Shown here one piece after another: positions 37,190-45,196 of a stretch of DNA of 53,865 bases. The stretch comes from Thermoanaerobaculia bacterium. Its GTDB lineage: Bacteria; Acidobacteriota; Thermoanaerobaculia; Multivoradales; JAHEKO01. Numbering within the stretch: the stretch's first letter is position 1; every line of letters starts with the position of its first letter. The stretch lies in the NCBI GenBank assembly GCA_947259195.1, contig CAMYLC010000111.1:1-53865 (forward strand), written 5' to 3'. A model generated the notes under the pieces. It did no database searches. It was given only the letters and a program-made list of their open reading frames with translations, and was not told the DNA's origin. Made by a program: the position numbers and the translations under genes.

Positions 37190-38121
37190 GTCGCTCAGCG
37201 GGTCCCGTCCGAGTCGGAGTCATCGGCACCGGTGCTCTGGGTCGGCACCACGTGCGCATCCTGGCCGCGGATCCGGGCGCCGAGTTGGTGGGCGTCTTCG
37301 ATACGGATCGCAGCGCGGCTGAACGTGTCGCGAATGAGTTCGGTGCCAGGGTCTTTGACAGCCTGGCCGAACTTGCCGGTGGCTTGGAGGCTGCCGTAGT
37401 CGCGGTGCCGACCGTCGATCATTGTCAGGTCGGGTGTGATCTGCTCGAGCAGGGAATCCACGTCCTGGTCGAGAAGCCGCTGGCATCGGACCTGGAAGAA
37501 GCCGACCGCCTGGTGGCCGCGGCTGGGAACCGCGTTCTGGCAGTCGGCCACGTCGAGTTCTTCAATCCTGCCGTCCAACGACTGATGCAGATTGAAGGGC
37601 AAGCCGGCTTCGTCGAGATTCATCGACTGGCGGTTTTCACGCCCCGGAGCCTGGATATCGATGTCGTGCTCGACCTGATGATCCATGACCTCCAAATACT
37701 GCATGCCTTGGATGACAGCCCCGTCTCGGAAGTCCGGGCCACCGGCATCAGCGTGCTGTCTTCGAGAATCGACATAGCCAACGCCAGGGTGGCCTTGAAG
37801 TCCGGGTGCGTAGCAAACCTCACGGCCTCGCGCGTGTCCTCGCAGAAGGTGAGGAAATTGCGTGTCTTCCTGCCGGACCAGGGTTACTATTCGGTGGACT
37901 ATCAAGAGCAGCAGGTTCAGGGTTTTCGGCTGGAAGTGGGAGACGAAGGGCGCAATATAGTTCCCGACCCGTTGCTGGTGGTAAAAGATGAGCCCCTGAA
38001 GCGGGAACTCGGGGCTTTCCTGGCTCGGTGTCGAGGTGAGGACGCGATACTGGTGGATGGCCGGCAGGGCCGGCGAGCCTTGCATACAGCTTTCAGAGTC
38101 TTGGAGGCGATAGCAGCCTGA
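37186..38121 (+). CDS. Gfo/Idh/MocA oxidoreductase, GnnA-like (probable UDP-GlcNAc 3-dehydrogenase)
   Basis: NAD-dependent oxidoreductase of 311 residues if started at CTG 37186. The Rossmann motif GTGALG is at 14-19, and EKP at 96-98 is the family's catalytic-lysine motif. GHVEFFNPAV, just before the C-terminal substrate domain, is the stretch seen in the lpxA-linked branch. Next to lpxA, this family includes GnnA, which oxidises C3 of UDP-GlcNAc before GnnB transaminates it, giving amide-linked lipid A. No gnnB-type aminotransferase or lpxB follows; the next gene is mtnP. Starting at GTG 37252 would remove the nucleotide-binding loop. Substrate is inferred from context. Confidence 0.8.
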   Translation: MSRSAGPVRVGVIGTGALGRHHVRILAADPGAELVGVFDTDRSAAERVANEFGARVFDSLAELAGGLEAAVVAVPTVDHCQVGCDLLEQGIHVLVEKPLASDLEEADRLVAAAGNRVLAVGHVEFFNPAVQRLMQIEGQAGFVEIHRLAVFTPRSLDIDVVLDLMIHDLQILHALDDSPVSEVRATGISVLSSRIDIANARVALKSGCVANLTASRVSSQKVRKLRVFLPDQGYYSVDYQEQQVQGFRLEVGDEGRNIVPDPLLVVKDEPLKRELGAFLARCRGEDAILVDGRQGRRALHTAFRVLEAIAA

Positions 38122-38232
38122 TCCCGGTACATGCCCAGACCTGCTGGCTACCTGGGAGTCCCTGGAACCGTGGGCTCCTCGCTGTTGGCTGAGTGTCTCG
38201 AGTCTGAATCGGGAGAGGCGGAGGAAGAAAAG

Positions 38233-39105
38233 ATGAGCGACGTACGCATCGGAGTCATAGGTGGAAGCGGTCTCTACCATATGGAGGGTCTGACAGTGCA
38301 GGAGGAACGCCCGGTGGCGACGCCTTTTGGGGAGGCTTCAGATGCCTTCATTCTAGGCGAGCTGGATGGCGTTCGAGTTGCCTTTCTCGCCCGCCATGGA
38401 AGAGGGCATCGCCTACTTCCGTCGGAGGTCAACTTCAGGGCGAACATTTTCGGATTCAAGCTGCTCGGCGTGGAGCGCCTCCTCTCGGTGAGTGCAGTCG
38501 GATCGATGAAGGTGGAATATCGGCCGACCGATATCGTCGTGCCAGATCAATTCTTCGACCGCACGCGACATCGCCCCGACACTTTTTTCGGCGACGGTCT
38601 CGTAGCTCATGTCTCCATGGCCAAGCCTGTGTGTCCCGACCTGTCCGAGATCTACTACGACTGTGCCAAAGAGGCTGGTGCGAGGAGTCATCGCGGAGGG
38701 ACCTACCTGTGCATGGAAGGCCCGCAATTCTCGACCCGCGCCGAGTCGGACATCTACCGCCAGTGGGGTGTGGACATCATCGGGATGACGAATCTGCAGG
38801 AAGCCAAGCTGGCTCGTGAAGCGGAGATCTGCTACTCCACACTGGCCATGGTGACGGACTACGACTGCTGGCACGAGGAGGAAGACGACGTCAATGGCCA
38901 GGCGGTAATGGAAGTGGTTCAGCAGAATGCTGCCACCGCCCAGGATGTGGTGCGGCGGGTGATTCGTCGATTGCCAAGCGAGCGCACCTGTGTTTGCGCG
39001 TCGGCTCTGCAAAGTGCATTGATCACTGAACCCGCATTGATCCCGGCAGCGACCAGGGAAAAACTGGACCCCATTGTCGGCAAGTACCTCCCGTCGAGAG
39101 ACTGA
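38233..39105 (+). CDS. mtnP: S-methyl-5'-thioadenosine phosphorylase
   Basis: Phosphorylase cleaving methylthioadenosine, the by-product of polyamine and other SAM-using reactions, to adenine and methylthioribose-1-phosphate. It is 290 residues from ATG 38233, eight bases after GGAGG (38220-38224); the frame upstream to 38131 is not family-like. Motifs are the phosphate loop GGSGLY (10-15), [32 protein letters not shown] and TDYDCW near the adenine site. It starts a second salvage group with surE; the adenine produced can be recovered by apt at 41232. Confidence 0.94.
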   Translation: MSDVRIGVIGGSGLYHMEGLTVQEERPVATPFGEASDAFILGELDGVRVAFLARHGRGHRLLPSEVNFRANIFGFKLLGVERLLSVSAVGSMKVEYRPTDIVVPDQFFDRTRHRPDTFFGDGLVAHVSMAKPVCPDLSEIYYDCAKEAGARSHRGGTYLCMEGPQFSTRAESDIYRQWGVDIIGMTNLQEAKLAREAEICYSTLAMVTDYDCWHEEEDDVNGQAVMEVVQQNAATAQDVVRRVIRRLPSERTCVCASALQSALITEPALIPAATREKLDPIVGKYLPSRD

Positions 39106-39110
39106 GCGCT

Positions 39111-39878
39111 ATGGCGAGAATCCTGATCACCAACGATGACGGTGTGTACTCCGAGGGCTTGAAGCTTCTGGCTGATGCCCTGGGACAGATCGGTGAGGTC
39201 ACCGTGGTGGCACCCGACAGGGAGCAGAGCGCCACGGGACACTCGTTGACCCTCCACCGCCCGTTGCGCATGCAGCAGCTCCAGGAGCACGTGTTTGCGG
39301 TCGATGGAACGCCGACCGACTGCGTGAATCTCGCCGTCTTGTGGTTGATGAAGGACTCGCCTCCGGACCTGGTGGTTTCAGGCATCAACTTCGGATGCAA
39401 CATGGGTGACGATGTGACCTACTCCGGCACGGTGAGCGCGACCTTCGAGGGAACGCTGCTGGGAATTCCCTCGGTCGCCTTCAGCCAAGAAGTGGGAGAG
39501 GAGTTCTCGTTCGACCGGGCAGCGAGATTCGCGCGACGCTTCACGGAGATTCTCCTGAAGGAGACCCTGGCGAAGGACACGCTGTTGAATGTCAACATTC
39601 CGGCCGAATCACCGCTAGGTGTGAGGCTGACTCGGCTCGGGAAGAGGAAATACAAGCAAGTTGTCGTCGAGAAGGAGGATCCGCGGGGCAGGAAGTACTT
39701 CTGGATCGCTGGCACGCCCGAGTGGCAAGAGGAGGAAGGCACCGACCATGCGGCCCTGTCGGCCGGGCTCGTCTCGGTGACGCCGCTCCACCTGGACTTG
39801 ACCGACTATCGCGGCCTCGAGTCCTACAGTGAGTTGAGAGAGCGGTTCGACGGGATGACCGGGGATCTCGAGACTTGA
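39111..39878 (+). CDS. surE: 5'/3'-nucleotidase SurE
   Basis: Metal-dependent nucleoside monophosphatase; 255 residues. The N-terminal NDDGVYSEG holds the metal-binding Asp pair. Blocks APDREQSATGHSLTLHRPL and SGINFGCNMGDDVTYSGTVSA are diagnostic. It starts five bases after mtnP. Its stop overlaps pcm as TTGA. surE next to pcm is a conserved pair in Gram-negative bacteria, tied to stationary-phase survival. Confidence 0.96.
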   Translation: MARILITNDDGVYSEGLKLLADALGQIGEVTVVAPDREQSATGHSLTLHRPLRMQQLQEHVFAVDGTPTDCVNLAVLWLMKDSPPDLVVSGINFGCNMGDDVTYSGTVSATFEGTLLGIPSVAFSQEVGEEFSFDRAARFARRFTEILLKETLAKDTLLNVNIPAESPLGVRLTRLGKRKYKQVVVEKEDPRGRKYFWIAGTPEWQEEEGTDHAALSAGLVSVTPLHLDLTDYRGLESYSELRERFDGMTGDLET

Positions 39879-40525
39879 ATCACGAGTTCACCTATCAGCG
39901 CGACCGAATGGTCCGGCTGGTGGAAGGGCGCGGCGTCAGCGATGCGCGGGTGCTGGAGGCCATGCGCAGCATTCCTCGACATCTTTTCGTACCGGAACAC
40001 ATGCGGGCGCAGGCCTACGGCGACCACGCCCTGCCGATCGGTGCCAAGCAGACCATCTCGCAACCCTACGTGGTGGCCCGCATGACCGAGCTCTTGAAGG
40101 TCGAGGGTGGGCACTCGGTCCTCGAAGTGGGTACCGGATCGGGATACCAAACCGCGATTCTGTCGAGGTTGGCGAGACGGGTTTTCAGCCTCGAGCGCAT
40201 ATCGGATCTGGCCCACGATGCCATCGACCGGATGCGTCAGCTGGGCCTGGAGAACGTCAAGATCCAGGCCTTCGACGGCACGGTTGGTTGGAGCGATATG
40301 GCCCCATTCGATCGAATCCTCGTAACCGCCGGGGCTCCCAAGGCCCCTCAGCCGCTGATCGATCAACTGCGGCCAGGGGGACGTCTCTTGATACCGGAGG
40401 GGGGACGCCATGAACAGAGACTGGTTGTCTATCGAAAACTGCGCCAGGGTGTGCGTCGATCGGCGGGTGAGGCCGTGATGTTCGTGCCTCTGCTGGGTCG
40501 CCACGGCTGGGAAAAGGAGCAATAA
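39875..40525 (+). CDS. pcm: Protein-L-isoaspartate O-methyltransferase
   Basis: Repairs isoaspartyl residues in aged proteins using SAM; 216 residues. The SAM loop EVGTGSGYQTAILSRLA, the N-terminal RHLFVPEHMRAQAYGDHALPIG with the ISQPYVVARM substrate segment, and ILVTAGAP are all present. The start is TTG 39875 overlapping the surE stop. The stop TAA is directly followed by GTG of the yqaA-type gene, so surE, pcm and yqaA form one translational unit. Confidence 0.96.
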   Translation: MNHEFTYQRDRMVRLVEGRGVSDARVLEAMRSIPRHLFVPEHMRAQAYGDHALPIGAKQTISQPYVVARMTELLKVEGGHSVLEVGTGSGYQTAILSRLARRVFSLERISDLAHDAIDRMRQLGLENVKIQAFDGTVGWSDMAPFDRILVTAGAPKAPQPLIDQLRPGGRLLIPEGGRHEQRLVVYRKLRQGVRRSAGEAVMFVPLLGRHGWEKEQ

Positions 40526-41170
40526 GTGAGCCTTCTGAGGGACCTTTGGCATGATCTCCATGGCCTGCTGAGCCAGCTCCTGCAATGGGTGGAGGCCTTC
40601 GCTGCCACTTCCTATGGAGGATGGGCGCTTTTCGGTCTGGCGTTTCTGGAAAGCAGCATCTTTCCGGTGCCGCCTGATGTTCTGTTGATCGCTTTGTGCC
40701 TGGGTAGGCCGGATCTGTCTTTCTGGTTTGCGGCGATCTGCGCTGTCGGCTCTGTGCTGGGCGGCATGGCAGGCTACGCTCTGGGCTATTTCGGTGGGCG
40801 TCCGCTGCTCCTGAGAATGTTCGATGCGGAGAAAGTTCGAGCCGTCCAGCGCTACTACGACAAGTACAACGCATGGGCCACTGGGATTGCGGGCCTGACT
40901 CCTCTGCCCTACAAACTCTTCACCATCTCGGGGGGAGCATTCGCCATCAATTTCAAGGTCTTCCTCATTGCCTCGGCCATCTCACGAACAGCTCGTTTCA
41001 TGATGGTTGCCGGCCTGATCTATGTCCTCGGCGACACCGCCAAGACCTTTATCGAGGAATACCTCAATGTGCTGACTATTGCCTTCGTTGTATTACTGGT
41101 CCTGGGTTTTTGGTTCATCGGCCGATCAGCACGAAAGGCCGGGAACGGGCCCGAGAGCAGCCAAGCTTGA
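40526..41170 (+). CDS. YqaA/DedA-family membrane protein
   Basis: A 214-residue inner-membrane protein with about five hydrophobic segments and the SNARE-associated (DedA-like) domain, including the amphipathic FLESSIFPVPPDVLLIALCL stretch and a Gly-rich GGMAGYALGYFGG segment. DedA-type proteins include flippases for undecaprenyl phosphate and other lipids; YqaA itself has no settled role. The start is GTG 40526, immediately after the pcm stop, with GGAG seven bases upstream. The surE-pcm-yqaA order is known from other Gram-negatives, where nlpD often follows; here apt follows instead. Confidence 0.87.
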   Translation: MSLLRDLWHDLHGLLSQLLQWVEAFAATSYGGWALFGLAFLESSIFPVPPDVLLIALCLGRPDLSFWFAAICAVGSVLGGMAGYALGYFGGRPLLLRMFDAEKVRAVQRYYDKYNAWATGIAGLTPLPYKLFTISGGAFAINFKVFLIASAISRTARFMMVAGLIYVLGDTAKTFIEEYLNVLTIAFVVLLVLGFWFIGRSARKAGNGPESSQA

Positions 41171-41231
41171 GGCCCCGTCATTCGATTCCGAGCGACGGGA
41201 AATAGACGACAGCATTCGGAGATCAGCATCC

Positions 41232-41747
41232 ATGGATCAGCTCAAAGCCTACATCCGAGAAGTCCCGGATTTCCCAAAACCGGGGATTCTCTACTACGAC
41301 ATCACTACGTTGCTGGAAAACGCGCATGCATTGCGTATGACCGTGGATCAGTTCGTCTGGTTGTTTGCGGGCCTGCACGTCGACAAGGTCGTAGGTATCG
41401 AGTCGCGCGGCTTCATGTTCGGTTCCATCGTGGCATACAACCTCAACGCCGGGTTCGTGCCGATGCGGAAGCCCGGAAAGTTGCCGGCAAACACCGTGGA
41501 GCAAAGCTACGAGCTGGAGTACGGTGAAGATAGCCTCGAGATGCACAGCGATGGAATTGCTCCGGGCGAGCGGGTTCTTATTGTCGACGACCTCATAGCG
41601 ATCGGTGGCACGGCTGCTGCCGCGGCCCAGCTGGTGGAAGGGGTAGGCGGCGAGGTGGTCGGCCTGGGCTTTGTCGTTGAGTTGAGTTTTCTGGGCGGGC
41701 GGGAGAAGCTGAAAGGCCATTCGGTCGAGTCCCTCATCAAGTACTAG
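41232..41747 (+). CDS. apt: Adenine phosphoribosyltransferase
   Basis: Converts adenine plus PRPP to AMP; 171 residues from ATG 41232. ESRGFMFGS, the MRKPGKLP segment and the EYGEDSLEMH flexible-loop block identify the family. The PRPP loop reads VDDLIAIGGTA, with Ile where the family nearly always has Thr (ATGGT). That residue normally helps hold the PRPP 5'-phosphate, so activity or affinity may differ. It can recycle adenine from mtnP, three genes upstream. The next feature is a tRNA gene 62 bases on. Confidence 0.92.
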   Translation: MDQLKAYIREVPDFPKPGILYYDITTLLENAHALRMTVDQFVWLFAGLHVDKVVGIESRGFMFGSIVAYNLNAGFVPMRKPGKLPANTVEQSYELEYGEDSLEMHSDGIAPGERVLIVDDLIAIGGTAAAAAQLVEGVGGEVVGLGFVVELSFLGGREKLKGHSVESLIKY

Positions 41748-41767
41748 AATGATCTGCACAGGTGGTG

Positions 41768-41796
41768 TGGCCAGCAGGCATGAGAGTGCGTATAAT
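41768..41796 (+). promoter_or_regulatory. Promoter of the tRNA-Arg gene
   Basis: A perfect -10 TATAAT (41791-41796) with a weak -35 TGGCCA (41768-41773, 4/6) at 17 bases. It ends 13 bases before the tRNA 5' end, fitting a short precursor leader. Confidence 0.6.
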
Positions 41797-41809
41797 CTGG
41801 CGTTCGTTG

Positions 41810-41886
41810 GCGGCTGTAGCTCAGCTGGATAGAGCTGGGGCTTCCTAAGCCCTGAGTCGGGGGTTCGAGTCCTCCCAGCCGCACCA
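41810..41886 (+). tRNA. tRNA-Arg (anticodon CCT)
   Basis: The cloverleaf folds fully. The acceptor stem GCGGCTG/CAGCCGC has seven pairs, D-stem GCTC/GAGC four, anticodon stem GGGGC/GCCCT five (one G-U) around TTCCTAA with anticodon CCT, and T-stem GGGGG/CCTCC five (one G-U) around TTCGAGT. The discriminator is A, and CCA is encoded (41884-41886). It reads the AGG codon. There is no sign of an integrated element at its 3' end. Confidence 0.97.
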
Positions 41887-41936
41887 TCAGGTTTCATCAG
41901 ACCATGGCTCGACCCGAGCCGGACGGTTTCAAGACA

Positions 41937-42680
41937 ATGAGTCAACGACTGACACGAAAAGAGATCAAGCGAGACCAGGTGCAGGAAGCTCTGACCGGAG
42001 CGATGGAGTATCTTCGGGACAACCTCCGCACCCTACTGATGGTGGCTGGCCTTGTGCTCCTGACGATAGGAGCTCTGGCGGCCTACCGGAGCTACTTGGA
42101 CAGCAAGGAAGTCGAGGCCAGTCAAGAGTTGGCCCGGGCGATTCGGGTCTATTCGGCAGAGATCACCGACGTACCTGACCCGGCTAACGACAGGAACCCG
42201 ACCTTCGGTGACGCGGCGAGCCGCGATGCGACGGCTCGTAGCCAGCTGGAAGCCGTGGTGGACGAGTTTGGGAAGTCGGACTCGGCAGTCATCGCGAAGG
42301 CCTACCTCGGAGAGCTGGCGGCCCGTTCTGGAGATCTGGATGGTGCGCGCCATCTGTGGGGAGAGTTTCTCGAGTCCCAGCGGAACAGCATGCTTGCTTC
42401 CGAGGTTCGCTTGAACCTCATGTCCTTGGACCGAGCGCAGGGGCGTGGGCAGGAGCTGATCGCGCAGATTCGAGCCCAGCTCGAGGAGCCCGGGACCGAC
42501 CTGCCGAAGGATGTTCTTCTCTACCAGCTGGCCCTGACCCAGCGCGAGCTGGGACTCGACCTGGAAGCTCGTCAGACCATGCAGCGCCTACTGGACGATT
42601 ATCCGCAGTCGGTGTATGCAGCGCAGGCTCGGGCCGAGCTGGGCACGGCAGTCACTGGTAACCCACTGGCCGGAATCTAG
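41937..42680 (+). CDS. Membrane-anchored TPR protein (YfgM-like)
   Basis: A 247-residue protein with a positively charged N-terminus (RLTRKEIKRDQ), one membrane helix (about 32-50) and a periplasmic helical region of tetratricopeptide-like repeats (about 60-240, for example AKAYLGELAARSGDLDGARHLWGEF and LYQLALTQRELGLDLEARQTMQRLLDDYP). The architecture matches the YfgM/TPR_21 group that associates with SecYEG and periplasmic chaperones. ATG 41937 fits the usual start; ATG 41904, 18 bases after the tRNA, would add 11 residues. Neither has a clear Shine-Dalgarno. Confidence 0.75.
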   Translation: MSQRLTRKEIKRDQVQEALTGAMEYLRDNLRTLLMVAGLVLLTIGALAAYRSYLDSKEVEASQELARAIRVYSAEITDVPDPANDRNPTFGDAASRDATARSQLEAVVDEFGKSDSAVIAKAYLGELAARSGDLDGARHLWGEFLESQRNSMLASEVRLNLMSLDRAQGRGQELIAQIRAQLEEPGTDLPKDVLLYQLALTQRELGLDLEARQTMQRLLDDYPQSVYAAQARAELGTAVTGNPLAGI

Positions 42681-42705
42681 TGCCAATCCTGCTTCGACTC
42701 GGCCG

Positions 42706-43992
42706 GTGAGCAGTCCCTATCAAATCCTGGCACGCAAGAGACGCGGCCTCTCGTTGGGAGCCGACGATCTGGCGGCTATCGTCTCAGGCGCCAGCGACGG
42801 GACTTGGAGCGAAGCGGAGCTGGCCGCTTTCCTGATGGCGGCGGCCATTCGCGGGTTGGACCAAGAAGAGACCCATCGCCTCACCCTGGCCATGATGCAA
42901 TCTGGGGATTGCTGGGATCTCGCCAGCGATATTCCCGGAGTCGTGGACAAACACTCGACCGGGGGGGTAGGGGACAAAGTCTCTCTGGTTCTGGCTCCCC
43001 TGATGGCTGCGGCTCGAATCCCGATCATCATGCTCACCGGCCGCGGCCTGGGCCATACCGCTGGCACCGCAGACAAGCTCGAGGTCATCCCGGGGCTCGA
43101 TCTGGAACTGAGCCGTGCCAGGTGTTTGGAGGCCGTGGAACAGACCGGCATGGCTATTGGTGTAGCGACCGCAGACATCGCCCCAGCGGACCGCCGTCTC
43201 TACGCGCTCCGCGACCGGACAGCCACTGTCGACTCCCTACCTCTGATCGTTGCAAGCATACTCTCCAAGAACCTGGCCACGGGTGCCGAGGCGGTCGCCT
43301 TCGATGTCAAGACGGGTGACGGCGCCTTCATGTCCCAGCCTGAAGAGGCCGTCGAGCTGGCTCACAGGCTGGTAGAAACCTGCGCCGCTCTCGACCGCCG
43401 CGCCAGCGCTCTGGTCACCGACATGAGTCAGCCTCTCGGCGACTGGTCGGGCCACAGCATGGAAGTTTCTGAAGCACTGCAATGCCTGGCGGGAGATGGA
43501 CCTCGAGATGTCATGGAGGTCGTCTTCGAGTTGGCGATGGACCTGGCCCAGTTGGCCGATAGCCCGGCCAGGCGGCGGGACTTCGAAGATCTCGTGAACA
43601 GCGGACTAGCTCGAGAGACTTTCGCTCGCTGGGCCGAGATGCAGGGCGCCGACGCGCAATGGCTGGCCGCTCCGACACTGGAGCCAGCTCCCCATGAGGT
43701 TGTCTGCGAGGCTTCCTGCGGCGGGTATCTGTCGCATGTCGCGACCCGAGAGCTCGGCCTGCTGCTGGCCGAGGCGAGCCATCCTGAAGGCGCCTTGGGG
43801 ACTCTGGATGAGCAGGTCGCGCTGCGGTCTGAAACCAGACTGGGCGACCCTGTGGAGGAGGCACAGCTGCTGGCCAGACTCTACCTGCGACGCCCTGACC
43901 CACGTTTCGAGGAGAGATTCCGAGCCTGTTTCACGATCGCAGATGAAGCTGTTGCGCCAGCGCTGATCCGCGACCGAATCGCTGCCGCTTGA
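42706..43992 (+). CDS. Thymidine/pyrimidine-nucleoside phosphorylase
   Basis: Cleaves thymidine (and perhaps uridine) with phosphate to base plus sugar-1-phosphate; 428 residues. The diagnostic phosphate-binding KHSTGGVGDK is at 82-91, LTGRGLGHTAGTADKLE follows, and DVKTGDGAFM marks the dimer core. The start is GTG 42706, just before the conserved IL..KR.G N-terminus. Whether it is DeoA or Pdp cannot be set from the visible residues. It starts 25 bases after the TPR gene and ends 28 bases from the convergent SGNH gene. Confidence 0.92.
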   Translation: MSSPYQILARKRRGLSLGADDLAAIVSGASDGTWSEAELAAFLMAAAIRGLDQEETHRLTLAMMQSGDCWDLASDIPGVVDKHSTGGVGDKVSLVLAPLMAAARIPIIMLTGRGLGHTAGTADKLEVIPGLDLELSRARCLEAVEQTGMAIGVATADIAPADRRLYALRDRTATVDSLPLIVASILSKNLATGAEAVAFDVKTGDGAFMSQPEEAVELAHRLVETCAALDRRASALVTDMSQPLGDWSGHSMEVSEALQCLAGDGPRDVMEVVFELAMDLAQLADSPARRRDFEDLVNSGLARETFARWAEMQGADAQWLAAPTLEPAPHEVVCEASCGGYLSHVATRELGLLLAEASHPEGALGTLDEQVALRSETRLGDPVEEAQLLARLYLRRPDPRFEERFRACFTIADEAVAPALIRDRIAAA

Positions 43993-44020
43993 GACCAGGA
44001 GAGCGAGCCGGGTTGTCTGC

Positions 44021-45196
44021 TCAGCTCGAGGTTCTGCCGAAATTGCTGGCCAGCCTGGCGAGATCATCGCCGTCGACGGAGCCATCGTTGTTGGTGTCCG
44101 CCAGGGAGCTGTAGCGAGGCTCACTTCGCCTCGAGCCAAAGCTGAGACCGAGAAGTGAGAGATCGAAGCCGTTGACCCGGCAATCACCGTCGACGTCGCC
44201 TTTGAGAACCTTGGCGCCACTGACGCGGTACTCCGCCATTACGCGGTTTGAGATGTTGGGCGGTGACGCGTCATCCTCGGAACGGACCGCGATTCGTCCG
44301 GCGCATTCGAGATCACTCTTCTTGACCGTGTAGGACAGAGTGACCCTCCGCCCGCTTCCCGAGACGTTCGTCGGGACCTCACGGCCGTTGATCGTGAAGT
44401 GAGTGGCGCCTTTTCGAATGCTGTTTCCGGACTCGTGCAACCTGGCCCAGAGCCGGTTGCCGGCATTGAGGGTGGAACTCGAGCCTGACTTGGTGAAGCC
44501 GCTGTTGACAGGCGCCAGGGTATCGATGCCGAGGATCTTGTCGCGAAAGATCTCGGCCAGGAGCTCAAACCCGGCTGCGTTTGGGTGGCCCACGGGATCG
44601 GACTTGTTCTGGTAGTAGTAGCTATTGAAGCCGGAGCGTCCCAAGTCGGTGAAGATAGCGTACGGCTCCGCCATCGGTCTGGCGCTCACGCCGATATCTC
44701 GCACGCCGACCACGTACTGAAAGGTAACGCGGTTGTCCGAGTCGCTCGACGCCCACGGTGGTCGTGGAATGATGGATGCTTGGATCAGATTCAAGCCCTT
44801 GTCCATGACCTTTCGGCCCATGCTGTTGAAGTCGCTGACGACGCTCTCCAACGAGTATTCGCCGGAGATAATTCTGTCGATGTCGTTGGTGCCCTCCATC
44901 AGGATCACTGTATCCGCGGTGGGTTCTTCGTCTAGGACCGAGTCCAGTCGAGTGAGGCCCTGAGCGACCCTTTCACCCCCGCGCCCGTAGTTGTGAACGA
45001 GCGCGTCCGTCTGACCCTCCTCCCGCAGCAGTGCCTGCAGCCGAGTTGGGTACCCCCCCAGGTTCTCCTCGTCGAATGGCTCGGCGCCATTGGTGATGCT
45101 GTCACCGAAAGCGATGATCTCCTGGGCGACGGTTGGGTAGAGGAGGGCTAGAGATCCGGCCAGCATGCAGGCCGCGTATCGAATCCACGCTGTCAT
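44021..45196 (-). CDS. Secreted SGNH/GDSL hydrolase with C-terminal dockerin-like repeats
   Basis: A 391-residue secreted protein. The signal peptide is at about 1-25 (cleavage near VAQ). The SGNH esterase domain has FGDSITNG with Ser33 (block I), Gly73 in GRGGERV (block II), GTND with Asn104 (block III), and Asp200/His204 in DPVGHPN (block V, one residue wider than the usual DxxH). A linker and small beta region follow. Two calcium-loop dockerin-type repeats sit at about 334-350 and 367-385 (DVDGDCRVNGFDL and DTNNDGSVDGDDL). It overlaps the upstream secreted gene as ATGA, so the two are co-expressed. It likely deacylates a carbohydrate or lipid; no cohesin is visible. Confidence 0.88.
   Translation of the reverse strand: MTAWIRYAACMLAGSLALLYPTVAQEIIAFGDSITNGAEPFDEENLGGYPTRLQALLREEGQTDALVHNYGRGGERVAQGLTRLDSVLDEEPTADTVILMEGTNDIDRIISGEYSLESVVSDFNSMGRKVMDKGLNLIQASIIPRPPWASSDSDNRVTFQYVVGVRDIGVSARPMAEPYAIFTDLGRSGFNSYYYQNKSDPVGHPNAAGFELLAEIFRDKILGIDTLAPVNSGFTKSGSSSTLNAGNRLWARLHESGNSIRKGATHFTINGREVPTNVSGSGRRVTLSYTVKKSDLECAGRIAVRSEDDASPPNISNRVMAEYRVSGAKVLKGDVDGDCRVNGFDLSLLGLSFGSRRSEPRYSSLADTNNDGSVDGDDLARLASNFGRTSS

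Noticed and set aside
41810..41886. Integration site for a mobile element at the tRNA-Arg gene
   Set aside because: No integrase, no repeat of the tRNA 3' end downstream, and ordinary housekeeping genes on both sides.
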